64,000 nucleotides of DNA from Bacteroidales bacterium (GTDB lineage: Bacteria > Bacteroidota > Bacteroidia > Bacteroidales > Tenuifilaceae). The stretch is from positions 45,326-109,325 of the forward strand of contig JAFGDZ010000077.1 of NCBI GenBank assembly GCA_016931855.1, read 5' to 3'. Shown piece after piece: positions 11,001 through 18,416 of this stretch (position 1 is its first letter; each line of letters opens with the position of its first letter). A program made the translations under genes and the position numbers. The notes beneath the pieces are model-generated. The model was not told the origin of the DNA. It saw only the letters and a program-made list of their open reading frames with translations, and did not search any database.

Positions 11001-13832
11001 ACACCTACATACAGCGTAATCTTTACCGTAAAAGAGGGTGAAGTTGCTGTTGAGGCTGCTACTGTTGCGCTAACTGGTTATGGCGAGCAGCAAACCGATG
11101 CTTCGGGTGTTGCTACATTTACCGGTGTTCCTGCTTCGGCCGATGTTGCCTACACTGTAAACAAAACTGGTTTTGTTGAGGCTACTGGTGCAGTTACTGT
11201 TGTTGACGCAGATGTTAACCAAGCGGTTGCTCTAACCCGTGTTAGCTACACCATTGCTGCAAGCGCAGGCGAGAATGGAACCATTACCCCAACTGGCGAT
11301 GTTTCTGTTGCTCACGGCAATAACCAAGCATTTGTAGTTGAGGCTGCTGCTGGTTACCATATTGCATCGCTTTTGGTAAATGGTACCGAGGTTGCCGAGG
11401 CTGCTGGTGTTGCTTCGTACACCTATACCTTTAGTAATGTTGTTGCTGATGCAACCATTACTGCAACATTTGCAATTAATACCTATACCATTACTGTTAC
11501 TGCTGGCGAGAATGGAACTACAACTCCAGCAACCAACCAAACAGTAAACCACGGTGGCGAAGTGGTATTCACCATTGCTGCCAACGAGGGTTACCATATT
11601 AAGGATGTGCTTGTTGATGGAGTATCGGTAGGTGCAGTAGCATCGTACACCTTTACTAATGTAACTGCAAATGCCTCTATCGAAACTCAGTTTGAGATTA
11701 ATACTTACACCATTTCAACCCTTGTTTCTCCTGTTGATGCTGGTACCGTTACTGGTTCTGGTGATTATACCCACGGACAAGAGGTTACATTAACAGCAAC
11801 CGCAAATACAGGGTATGCTTTTGAGAAATGGACAGTAGGAGGAACCACATTGAGCACATCTGCTACTTATGTATTCACTGCAGCCGAGAATGTTGATGTT
11901 ACTGCTGTATTTGTTCAGCAAGTAACCGACCTATTCTTTAGCGAGTACATAGAGGGATCTTCAAACAATAAAGCAATTGAGATCTACAACCCAACTGGCG
12001 CTAGCGTTGATTTGAGCATCTATAGCGTTAAGCTTGCTCCAAACGGAGGTGCATGGAATGCAACACCACAAGCACTAACCGGGACGCTTGCTAGTGGTGA
12101 AGTATTTGTAATTACCCATGCTGAAGCAGGTGCCGAAATTAAAGCTCAGTCCGATTTAACAAGTACCGTAACCTATTTTAATGGCAATGATGCACTTGGT
12201 TTATTTAAGGATGATGTGCTAATTGATGTTATTGGCAAACAGGGAGAAGATCCTGGTACAGCTTGGTCTGTTGCAGGTATAACTAACGCAACAGTTGAGT
12301 ATACTCTTGTTCGTAAAGGCAGTGTAACCTCTGGTAATACAGATTGGGCTGCATCTGCTGGTACCGATGCTGATAATTCGGAGTGGATTGTTTACCCTCA
12401 GAATACGTTTACTTACCTTGGTACACACAGCACATCATTAAGTTCTGCTGCAGAGATTACAGCCTTTAGCTTTGCTGAGCAGGTTGCTGCTGCAACTATT
12501 GATGCTACCAGTGGTACCATTACCATAGAGGTTGTTTATGGAACAGATCTTACTGGCCTTGTTTCTACGTTTACTGTTTCTGCAGGTGCAAAAGCATATG
12601 TAGGCGATGTGTTACAGGTATCTGGAACTACCGATAATGACTTTACTGACAATGTAGTTTATAAAGTTGTTGCCGAGGATGGTACAATTAAGAACTGGAC
12701 TGTAACTGTTACCATGCCTGCACAACCAAGTACTGCTGCCGAAATTGTAAGCTTTGTACTTGCTGAGCAAACTGGTGCTGCTACTATTAACTCAGCTGCA
12801 GGAACCATTGCTATTGAGGTTAACAGTACAGCCGATTTAACAGCATTAACTCCTACTATCCAAGTTTCTGCTGGTGCTAGCATTAGCCCTGCCTCAGGTG
12901 CTGTTCAAGATTTCACTAACCCTGTTACCTACACAGTTACTGCACAGGACAACAATACAACAAAGGCGTGGACTGTAACTGTAACTAAGCCACAGGTTAA
13001 CGTGGTTACCATTGCTCAAATACAACAGCCTACAGGAGCTACTGGCGATTCTCCTTATGCGGATCAAATTGTTGAAACAACAGGTATTGTTACAGCAATC
13101 CAAGCGGGTAAAGGATTCTTTATCCAAGATGGAGAGGGTGCATGGAGCGGTATTCTAGTTTACACCAACACAGCTACTGGTTTACCTGCTATTGGCGATG
13201 AGGTTAAGGTAAAAGGTTGGCTTAAGGAGTACTACAGCTATACCGAGATCACAAATAACACTAACCCTGCTGTAACAGTAGAGACAACTGTACTAAGTAC
13301 TGGTAATACATTACCTGCAGCAACCGTACTAACTTCGCAAGCAGTTCAAGCAGAGGAGTATGAGGGTGTTCTTGTTAAAGTGGTAAGTGCAGAGGTTATT
13401 AGCGGACCAAGCGACAAACAGGAGTACATTGTTAACGATGGTTCTGGTGATTTAACTGTAGATGATAAACTATTCTTGGCTACATTCACAGTTGGCTCTC
13501 GTTATAGTATTACTGGTGTAATGGATTATAGTTTTGATGTATTTAAACTACTTCCTCGCGATGCTTCTGATATTGCTACTGGTATTGACGATATTAAGTG
13601 GGGTGTTAACCTTGAGGTTTATCCTAACCCATTTACTAACACTATTAGCTTTAGCAATGTTGAGGATGTTGAGCTTATTACCGTTACCAACCTAATAGGC
13701 CAAAGGGTAATGACAGTTAAGCCAGAGTCTAGCAACTCTATTAACACCAACAACCTAATTAAGGGCATTTACCTTGTATCGTTCCAAAACCGCGATGGTA
13801 AGGTAATTGTTAAGAAAATGATTAAGCAGTAA
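8004..13832 (+). CDS. Giant secreted multidomain protein with lamin-tail, InlB-like repeats and T9SS sorting domain
   Basis: The 1942-residue protein has a signal peptide (about 1-26, ending GKVGWGQ) and a C-terminal T9SS type A domain from about residue 1868 (NLEVYPNPFTNTISF). In order: a beta-sandwich N-terminal domain; a chitobiase/hexosaminidase C-terminal-like domain near 385-455 (YYSTQNVEITC, IRYTTNGDEPT); an OB-like domain near 460-620; four copies of a repeat resembling divergent InlB B-repeats (AGxNGTIxPxG ... GYHI ... VVADATI) between about 845 and 1305, with two carboxypeptidase-like domains inserted; a lamin-tail domain near 1308-1460 (FFSEYIEGSSNNKAIEIYN); two DUF5018-like repeats; and another OB-like domain near 1667-1850. 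No hydrolase active site was recognised. Surface binding is the likely role. Confidence 0.92.
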   Translation: MRLKHLLFTFALTTIFLIAGKVGWGQGLEDFANSNATTSYATNSFVGNNGITWSYVASRDDNNDLNSSGIVRPALMLRRVADNSAISSSTISGGVGNFSVKLYKGFTGAGNRQVELFINGVSQGTSTPFDDFNEHVFEISNINISGDIIIQIKNITAYQVIIDDISWTAYADNTAPVWSTTYPLIDGITKTSAVLKVSTDEPGKAFYKVLADGAADPTVDDLIATGTEIAIAAGATEYTADLTGLTESTAYDVFVVAQDDETTPNKQAAVTKIDLLTLAADAKAINITAPTASQEFTVQTVNVEFTVDNFDLPTEGKVKYTLTPSGTGSITSGEVTASPINLTELTEDAYTIELELVDEYGASLVPAVTASIQFSVNLEDVANPTFTPVAGTYYSTQNVEITCATADAEIRYTTNGDEPTEASSLYSTPIEVSATTTIKAKAFKAAMTPSALATAAYTIVTPTDVADIAALRASAADNTTVYKLTSAATITQTDGFNNRKYIQDASGAILIYDPNPAKITGTYNVGDGITNVIGKLYVSNEMLRFTPVADAETTSSNPAIAPEVKALDAITVDDEAKLVKVVNVIFNPATGTFGTGKNYTLEDGAANTLVLRTDFFSADYIGTDIPTTSVTLTGVLVDYNGTMQFTPRNLADFQSAVATLTDLKVNDVTVTDFDAATLTYSVELPFGAAVPAVAATATSTSATLDITQATVVDGGIATVLVTAQDGVTTKTYTINFTEAAAKTDATLSALTVNGVDVLAYANLVVDPSTEPGATMWFNNFTDAMGIVATQNDADATVSIKKNGVVVVDPANEPLADNDVILITVTAQDVAVVKYYKITLQQKPIITATAGANGTIAPAGAVAVDYDGTQAFTATANPGYHIAALNVNGTPVVEAANQTAYTYTFNNVVADATIAATFEQNRYTVTFTVKEGTTPLEGATVALSGGYSNQLTNASGVATFTDVLPNQLSYTVTLDGYNTVEGNVTVEGNKNVDIAMVLSTTPTYSVIFTVKEGEVAVEAATVALTGYGEQQTDASGVATFTGVPASADVAYTVNKTGFVEATGAVTVVDADVNQAVALTRVSYTIAASAGENGTITPTGDVSVAHGNNQAFVVEAAAGYHIASLLVNGTEVAEAAGVASYTYTFSNVVADATITATFAINTYTITVTAGENGTTTPATNQTVNHGGEVVFTIAANEGYHIKDVLVDGVSVGAVASYTFTNVTANASIETQFEINTYTISTLVSPVDAGTVTGSGDYTHGQEVTLTATANTGYAFEKWTVGGTTLSTSATYVFTAAENVDVTAVFVQQVTDLFFSEYIEGSSNNKAIEIYNPTGASVDLSIYSVKLAPNGGAWNATPQALTGTLASGEVFVITHAEAGAEIKAQSDLTSTVTYFNGNDALGLFKDDVLIDVIGKQGEDPGTAWSVAGITNATVEYTLVRKGSVTSGNTDWAASAGTDADNSEWIVYPQNTFTYLGTHSTSLSSAAEITAFSFAEQVAAATIDATSGTITIEVVYGTDLTGLVSTFTVSAGAKAYVGDVLQVSGTTDNDFTDNVVYKVVAEDGTIKNWTVTVTMPAQPSTAAEIVSFVLAEQTGAATINSAAGTIAIEVNSTADLTALTPTIQVSAGASISPASGAVQDFTNPVTYTVTAQDNNTTKAWTVTVTKPQVNVVTIAQIQQPTGATGDSPYADQIVETTGIVTAIQAGKGFFIQDGEGAWSGILVYTNTATGLPAIGDEVKVKGWLKEYYSYTEITNNTNPAVTVETTVLSTGNTLPAATVLTSQAVQAEEYEGVLVKVVSAEVISGPSDKQEYIVNDGSGDLTVDDKLFLATFTVGSRYSITGVMDYSFDVFKLLPRDASDIATGIDDIKWGVNLEVYPNPFTNTISFSNVEDVELITVTNLIGQRVMTVKPESSNSINTNNLIKGIYLVSFQNRDGKVIVKKMIKQ

Positions 13833-13852
13833 GTTTTTTTCATAAGAGCAAG

Positions 13853-13881
13853 AAAGGGTGAGGTTTTCCTCACCCTTTTTT
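13853..13881 (+). terminator. Rho-independent terminator after the second T9SS gene
   Basis: AAGGGTGAGG (13854-13863) pairs perfectly with CCTCACCCTT (13868-13877) around TTTT, followed by T residues. Confidence 0.93.
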
Positions 13882-14184
13882 ATGGTGTGCACAGCAGCCT
13901 TATGCTTATAAAGCTGCGCTGTATTGTAGTATTTCCCCGCACAAGCCAATGGCAGAGTGTTTTATGTTGATTCTGTTGAATGTTGCTACTACTGTAAACC
14001 TTTGGTTAAGTTGTGCGTCAAAAGATTTTGCAATTATTCTGTTAAATTTTGATGTTTGCGATGATCTAAATCAACATAGAGGTAACGCAAATTCCTGTTT
14101 AAAATTTTAACTTGCGAAAGTTTTTATACTCAGTATTTGTTGCTAGTTTTATAAGTAGTTGAACCATTTCAGTGCCGTTTTGTT
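13882..14184. other. Intergenic stretch, nothing recognised
   Basis: No gene, promoter with both elements, or strong hairpin was found here. It precedes two tiny lipoprotein genes whose promoter must lie in it. Confidence 0.4.
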
Positions 14185-14316
14185 ATGAAAAAGAAGAGGT
14201 TAGTTTTTTCGGTTGTTGGAGTAGTGTTGGCATCAGTATTGCTAACAGCGTGTCATAATAACATTCCGTGCCCTGTTTACGCTGAGGTAACCCAAGAAAC
14301 AGCAAACAATAGTTAA
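14185..14316 (+). CDS. Tiny lipoprotein with CP-x-Y motif, copy 1
   Basis: A 43-codon frame starts at ATG 14185 and ends TAA 14314-14316. It encodes a charged start (MKKKRLVF), a hydrophobic stretch and a lipobox ending LLTAC, so the mature protein begins at the cysteine and is only about 21 residues: CHNNIPCPVY then a polar tail. The next gene encodes a clear paralogue with the same plan, which supports both being real despite their size. Function is unknown. Such micro-lipoproteins with a cysteine a few residues after the lipid-bearing one are often missed by annotation pipelines. Confidence 0.75.
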   Translation: MKKKRLVFSVVGVVLASVLLTACHNNIPCPVYAEVTQETANNS

Positions 14317-14378
14317 TTATAATTTGACGCTAAGCCAATTTTTCATAACTTGGTGCGGTGCTTTAAACAAGAAACCCA

Positions 14379-14510
14379 ATGAAAGTTGCAAAGAAAATTT
14401 TAGTTGTTGCAGTATTGATAGTAGCTGTTGCTGCAATCTTTAGTTCCTGCACAAAGAAAACCTGTCCGGCGTACAGCAAAGCCCCACAGTCTATAGAGGC
14501 AAGAGGCTAA
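14379..14510 (+). CDS. Tiny lipoprotein with CP-x-Y motif, copy 2
   Basis: A second 43-codon frame (ATG 14379, TAA 14508-14510) begins MKVAKKILVV, continues with a hydrophobic segment and a lipobox IFSSC, and leaves a mature peptide CTKKTCPAYSKAPQ plus a short tail. Compared with the upstream gene, the lipidated Cys, the second Cys, the following Pro and the Tyr two residues later are shared, while the DNA has diverged, which points to selection on the peptide. The pair is followed by a strong hairpin terminator, so both may be on one transcript. Function unknown. Confidence 0.78.
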   Translation: MKVAKKILVVAVLIVAVAAIFSSCTKKTCPAYSKAPQSIEARG

Positions 14511-14529
14511 GGTTTTTACAAATCATTAC

Positions 14530-14570
14530 AAAGCTTTTTTTCATGTTCTGCATGAGGAAAAGCTTTTTTA
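14530..14570 (+). terminator. Terminator between the tiny lipoproteins and dinB
   Basis: Bases 14530-14545 pair with 14551-14566 (16 pairs, two of them G-T) around loop TTCTG, then a T run. It lies against the dinB stop and may serve both directions. Confidence 0.85.
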
Positions 14571-14571
14571 T

Positions 14572-15729
14572 TTAGGTATTCTCCATGCCGCCACCCTTTT
14601 GGACCGATTTTAATCCGTACCTTTTCCTTATCCAATCTAGCTCCTTGTAAAGGTTTGCCATACCTGCAGCGCTATCAAAAAGATCGAGCTGCTGCTCCCC
14701 GTTTATTAGCCCACCAACCTTTATTCCAATAAGTCTTACGGGCGTACCTTTTCGGTACAGCTGCTCAAAAAGACTATTTGCAATGGGGGTAATATGATGA
14801 TCCAGAGATGTGTACTCAACCTGCCTCTGTAGCGAGTGGGTATCAAAATTAGAGTACCTTATTTTAACTGCCACAACCGATGCCAGCTTTTGCTTGGTTC
14901 TAAGCTCAAAGCAAAGCTTCTCGGCCATTCTGCTCAGCATGGTTTTTAAATAGGTTACATCAGTTTTATCCTCATTAAACGTGCGCTCTGTGCTTATGCT
15001 CTTGGCCTCATGGAAGGGATTAACCTGACTATTATCTATTCCCTGTGCCTTTTGCCAAATAATATACCCCATCTTACCAAAGCTCTTTTCTAGTACATCT
15101 AGCGAAAGGGTTCGTAGCTCGCCAATGGTTTTTATGCCCATGGCATGTAGCTTTTGTTGGGTTTTATCGCCAACCATAGGTATTTTCCCAATTGGCAGTG
15201 GCTGCATAAAGTTTGCAACCTCGGCGCCTGAAACATACTTTTCTCCGTTGGGCTTTGCAAATCCCGTAGCAATTTTAGCCACCGTTTTGTTTACGCTTAG
15301 CCCAAAGGAGATGGGTAACCCCGTTTCCCTTGTAATGGTGTGCCTTAGCCTTTGCATTAGCTCAAGGCTGCTGTAATAGGTGTCAACTCCCGTTAGGTCT
15401 ATGTAGTGCTCGTCTATCGATACCTTTTCGCACAGCGGAACGCTGCTCTCAATAATTGCGGTTACCTGCTTTGAGAAACGGCTGTACTGCTCCATGCTGC
15501 CGCTTACAACAATGGCCTGCGGGCAAAGTCTTAGCGCCGCCTTGATAGGCATTGCCGAGTGCACCCCAAATGTTCTTGCTTCATAGCTGCAGCTGGCAAC
15601 CACGCCTCTATCCAACTTGCCCCCAACTAGAACCGGTTTCCCAATTAGCTTGCTGTTGAATAGCCTTTCTACCGACACAAAGAAGGTGTCTAAGTCCATA
15701 TGCGCTATGCTTCTAACAGTTGAGGTCAT
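14572..15729 (-). CDS. dinB: DNA polymerase IV, Y-family translesion polymerase
   Basis: The protein shows the Y-family opening HMDLDTFFVSVE, the YEARTFGVHSAMP finger segment, the catalytic SIDEHYIDLTGV motif (usual form SIDEAFLDVT) and a helix-hairpin-helix near VGDKTQQKLHAMGIKTIGEL. Near the C-terminus QLDLFD matches a beta-clamp binding motif. It copies past DNA lesions with low fidelity. An ATG 48 bases further upstream (15777) is in frame, but the promoter at 15780-15810 would start transcription close to 15773, so the ATG at 15727-15729 is chosen, giving 385 residues. That also places the start just before the conserved domain. It is transcribed away from bcp-recA. Confidence 0.95.
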   Translation of the reverse strand: MTSTVRSIAHMDLDTFFVSVERLFNSKLIGKPVLVGGKLDRGVVASCSYEARTFGVHSAMPIKAALRLCPQAIVVSGSMEQYSRFSKQVTAIIESSVPLCEKVSIDEHYIDLTGVDTYYSSLELMQRLRHTITRETGLPISFGLSVNKTVAKIATGFAKPNGEKYVSGAEVANFMQPLPIGKIPMVGDKTQQKLHAMGIKTIGELRTLSLDVLEKSFGKMGYIIWQKAQGIDNSQVNPFHEAKSISTERTFNEDKTDVTYLKTMLSRMAEKLCFELRTKQKLASVVAVKIRYSNFDTHSLQRQVEYTSLDHHITPIANSLFEQLYRKGTPVRLIGIKVGGLINGEQQLDLFDSAAGMANLYKELDWIRKRYGLKSVQKGGGMENT

Positions 15730-15779
15730 TGATTTTACTCCTGCTTGATTTATAGGATAATAAGTGATAAATTGCATTG

Positions 15780-15810
15780 CAAAGATACCTATAGATTAAA
15801 AAATAATCAA
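15780..15810 (-). promoter_or_regulatory. Promoter for dinB
   Basis: On the minus strand TTG (15808-15810), a 20-base spacer and TATCTTTG (15780-15787) match the consensus exactly. It decides the dinB start, because the upstream in-frame ATG would lie at or before the transcription start. Confidence 0.65.
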
Positions 15811-15839
15811 TGTAATGACAATAAAATAAACTGTGGTTG

Positions 15840-15847
15840 TATATTTG
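15840..15847 (+). promoter_or_regulatory. -7 element TATATTTG for a candidate small RNA or bcp leader
   Basis: TATATTTG fits TAnnTTTG perfectly, but no TTG occurs 19-21 bases upstream. Transcription would begin near 15852, directly before a long hairpin. Confidence 0.4.
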
Positions 15848-15851
15848 CAGA

Positions 15852-15931
15852 ACGATAGCGAGCTAAAATTTCTGCAGATCTTTTGTGTATTACCTTTTGT
15901 CTGCAAAATCGGCGTTTAGCTCTTTTGTTTT
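15852..15931 (+). ncRNA. Candidate small RNA or structured leader ending in a terminator-like hairpin
   Basis: The segment can fold into a long stem: GAGCTAAA (15860-15867) with TTTAGCTC (15915-15922), then ATTT (15868-15871) with AAAT (15906-15909), and TGCAGA (15873-15878) with TCTGCA (15900-15905), closing a 21-base loop that holds two TTTTG words. The outer stem is followed by TTTTGTTTT, so it looks like an intrinsic terminator. With the TATATTTG box just upstream, a transcript of about 80 bases is predicted. It could be a separate RNA or a leader controlling bcp-recA. No known family was recognised. Confidence 0.42.
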
Positions 15932-16064
15932 AAATGGTGAACAACGATTGTTTTTGGCTGTTCCTATAAATGTTAGATTCGCTTAAAGCCATTCGGGGTT
16001 TAATTGTATTTAACATGCAGCTTTTGTTCATTATTTTTAACTTTACCATTAAAACCAGAAAATC

Positions 16065-16529
16065 ATGACTCACTTAAAGCCAGGCGATAACGCTCCCGAT
16101 TTTGTTGCAAAGGATCAGAATGGTGCTGAAATTAAGCTATCGGATTACGCTGGTAAAAAGCTAATTCTATACTTTTACCCCAAGGATAATACCTCGGGCT
16201 GCACCGCGGAGGCTTGTAACCTTCGCGATGGATACGAGGATTTAGCCCAGTTAGGCTTTGATGTTGTGGGTGTTAGTCCCGATAGTGAAGCCTCGCACCA
16301 AAAATTTATTAAGAAATTTGGCTTACAATTCCCATTAGTGTCGGATGTTGACAAAAATGTTGCGCAACTTTACGGCGTGTGGGGAGAGAAAAAGATGTAC
16401 GGGAAGTCGTACATGGGAATTAATCGCACAACCTTCCTAATTGATGAGGGAAAAATAGTAGAGGTATTTACTAAGGTGCAAACCAACGATCATGTTAAAC
16501 AGATACTCAGCACGCTGAGCAAAAAATAA
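16065..16529 (+). CDS. bcp: Thioredoxin-dependent peroxiredoxin, BCP/PrxQ type
   Basis: The 154-residue protein reduces hydrogen peroxide and organic peroxides in the cytoplasm using thioredoxin. It has the peroxidatic cysteine C46 in [12 protein letters not shown] and a resolving cysteine five residues later (C51), the spacing of the alpha-2 PrxQ class. The opening [10 protein letters not shown] and the FYPKDNT segment are typical, and the length is standard. It lies 14 bases before recA, so the two genes probably share a transcript, linking peroxide defence with DNA repair. Confidence 0.96.
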   Translation: MTHLKPGDNAPDFVAKDQNGAEIKLSDYAGKKLILYFYPKDNTSGCTAEACNLRDGYEDLAQLGFDVVGVSPDSEASHQKFIKKFGLQFPLVSDVDKNVAQLYGVWGEKKMYGKSYMGINRTTFLIDEGKIVEVFTKVQTNDHVKQILSTLSKK

Positions 16530-16543
16530 ACATCGTAATCCGA

Positions 16544-17572
16544 ATGGAAAAAGAAGAAAAAGCAAAGGATCGCAAAGAGATTAGCGCCGATAAGCTAAAG
16601 GCGTTACAGCTAACCCTTGATAAAATTGAGAAGGATTTTGGAAAGGGCTCCATAATGAAAATGGGCGATAAGGCAATAGCCGAGGTGCCTATAATCTCCT
16701 CAGGTTCAATTCAGTTAGACTACGCTTTGGGCGTAGGCGGCTTCCCTAAGGGAAGGGTTGTAGAGATCTATGGCCCTGAGTCGTCGGGTAAAACCACCCT
16801 TGCTATTCACGCCATTGCGCAAGCACAAAAGCAGGGCGGTATTGCTGCTATTATTGATGCTGAGCATGCTTTTGATCGTACTTATGCTGAGAAGCTTGGG
16901 GTTGACGTTCAAACGCTGCTAATTTCACAGCCCGATAACGGAGAGCAGGCGCTAGAAATTGCCGATCACCTAATTCGCTCTGGTGCTATTGATATTATTG
17001 TTATCGACTCCGTTGCTGCGCTTACCCCAAAGGCTGAAATTGAGGGCGAAATGGGCGAGAACAAGCTAGGTCTTCAAGCCCGATTAATGTCGCAAGCCTT
17101 ACGTAAGCTAACGGCTAATATCAGCAAAACCAATACCTGTTGCATTTTTATTAACCAGCTGCGCGAGAAGATTGGCGTTATGTTTGGTAACCCCGAAACC
17201 ACTACTGGTGGTAATGCCCTTAAGTTCTACGCTTCGGTTAGGGTTGATATTCGCAAGATATCGCAGCTTAAGGATGGTGATGAGGCCAGTGGCAACCGCG
17301 TTCGCGTTAAGATTGTTAAGAACAAGCTTGCGCCCCCATTCCGTAAAGCTGAGTTTGATATTGTGTTTGGCGAGGGTATCTCCAAAACAGGTGAGATTAT
17401 TGATATGGGCGTTGATATGAATATTATTAAGAAGAGCGGCTCGTGGTTTAGCTACGGCGAAACCCGTTTGGGGCAAGGTCGCGATGCCGTTCGTCAGCTG
17501 CTTATTGATAATGTGGAACTTGCCGATGAGCTAGAGGCAAAAATCCGCGAAGCGCTTGTGCAAAAGGCATAG
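16544..17572 (+). CDS. recA: Recombinase RecA
   Basis: The 342-residue protein is a full-length RecA: Walker A GPESSGKT at residues 77-84, Walker [11 protein letters not shown], loop L1 region [20 protein letters not shown] and the L2 region [21 protein letters not shown] (start of motif only quoted here as [13 protein letters not shown]). It forms filaments on single-stranded DNA, exchanges strands and triggers LexA self-cleavage. The C-terminus is short and only weakly acidic. It follows bcp by 14 bases and ends with a strong terminator. Confidence 0.98.
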   Translation: MEKEEKAKDRKEISADKLKALQLTLDKIEKDFGKGSIMKMGDKAIAEVPIISSGSIQLDYALGVGGFPKGRVVEIYGPESSGKTTLAIHAIAQAQKQGGIAAIIDAEHAFDRTYAEKLGVDVQTLLISQPDNGEQALEIADHLIRSGAIDIIVIDSVAALTPKAEIEGEMGENKLGLQARLMSQALRKLTANISKTNTCCIFINQLREKIGVMFGNPETTTGGNALKFYASVRVDIRKISQLKDGDEASGNRVRVKIVKNKLAPPFRKAEFDIVFGEGISKTGEIIDMGVDMNIIKKSGSWFSYGETRLGQGRDAVRQLLIDNVELADELEAKIREALVQKA

Positions 17573-17597
17573 CAGCTAAGCTAAATACGTTATAAGA

Positions 17598-17636
17598 GCC
17601 ATGGTAATTCCTTTTTAAGGGTACCATGGTTTTTTG
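17598..17636 (+). terminator. Terminator after recA
   Basis: GCCATGGTA (17598-17606) can pair with TACCATGGT (17622-17630) across a loop of about 15 bases, followed by TTTTTT. Confidence 0.85.
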
Positions 17637-18379
17637 TATAGCCTGAGCGAAGATATGTATATGGTTTTATAGCTACATGTAACGAGTTACTCGTTACGCT
17701 GGAAGAATATTGTTAGTATTTAGGGGTTTGCTTTGCCCCTCTTGAATCTTGAATCAATGGCGTTTGGTTAGTCTTCATTTTCTAGTACCGGTTTAAATGT
17801 CTAATTGTCTGGTTAGTAGGTTGTGTCTAATTAATGCAAAAGGTAGCGCATCCTCAAAGCCTTGGCACAAATGTAGCACCCCTTCGGGGCGCATCTAGTC
17901 ATGCTTTCTTACCCCTCGGCTTTACCGAGGGTTACTGATATTTAAGCCTTTCAGGCTTTGTGTGTCCACTAACATTTAGCCACAAAGTGGCGCTATATCA
18001 ATAACCGAGGGTAATGATATCGCGCGAATTGCCCACGGCATACTGCACCAGCAAACCTCCTGCCCTGAATTGGTAGATTAACAAAGGGTACTGGATTGTC
18101 GGAGTTGAGAGTAGCACTATGAAAAAACTAAGAGTAGCTATAAGGGAACCTAAAATTTAACTAAACAACCTTGAATATTAATTCTTTAACCTTAAGAATC
18201 AGATGCCTTCCCGTTTGGGCTTGTTAAAAGAAGGTGTTTTGTCATTAGTGTTTTTTGGCTAAAATCTAATGTCTTTCTCCTTCTTTCGTTACCCTTTACC
18301 CTCTACCGTCCCAAAGGTTTAATCCACAATAGATGTTATACATCACCAAAAGTAATTGATGTTAATACAATAACAGTTT
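17637..18379. other. Gene-free stretch rich in hairpins and low-complexity words
   Basis: No coding region is credible here. It holds a perfect 8-bp hairpin GTAACGAG-TTA-CTCGTTAC (17679-17697), short CTTGAAT words, the hairpin cluster at 17876-17991, and further low-complexity text resembling the other intergenic repeats of this window (ACCTTGAAT, TCTTTAACCTTAA, CTAATGTCT). The AbgT promoter lies at its right end. Confidence 0.7.
17876..17991. repeat. Cluster of short palindromes (REP-like)
   Basis: Four perfect stems stand in 116 bases: CCCC-TTC-GGGG (17879-17889), CCCTCGG-CTTTA-CCGAGGG (17913-17931), AAGCCT-TTC-AGGCTT (17944-17958) and GCCAC-AAA-GTGGC (17979-17991). A further CCGAGGG follows at 18005. 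There is no T tail after most, so they are not simple terminators. They resemble repetitive extragenic palindromes seen in many Bacteroidota, often linked to RAYT transposases; no transposase is present here. Confidence 0.65.
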
Positions 18380-18387
18380 TATTTTTG
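18356..18387 (+). promoter_or_regulatory. Promoter for the AbgT-type transporter
   Basis: TTG (18356-18358), a 21-base spacer and TATTTTTG (18380-18387) match the consensus. Transcription would begin near 18393, so the GTG at that position cannot be the start and the ATG at 18417 is preferred. Confidence 0.65.
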
Positions 18388-18416
18388 CACATGTGAAACT
18401 ATATACATTTGACCAA

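Noticed and set aside
10518..11597. Several frames on the minus strand inside the second T9SS gene
   Set aside because: They are rich in Ser/Asn/Cys and follow the codon repeats of the true gene; typical shadows of a repetitive coding sequence.
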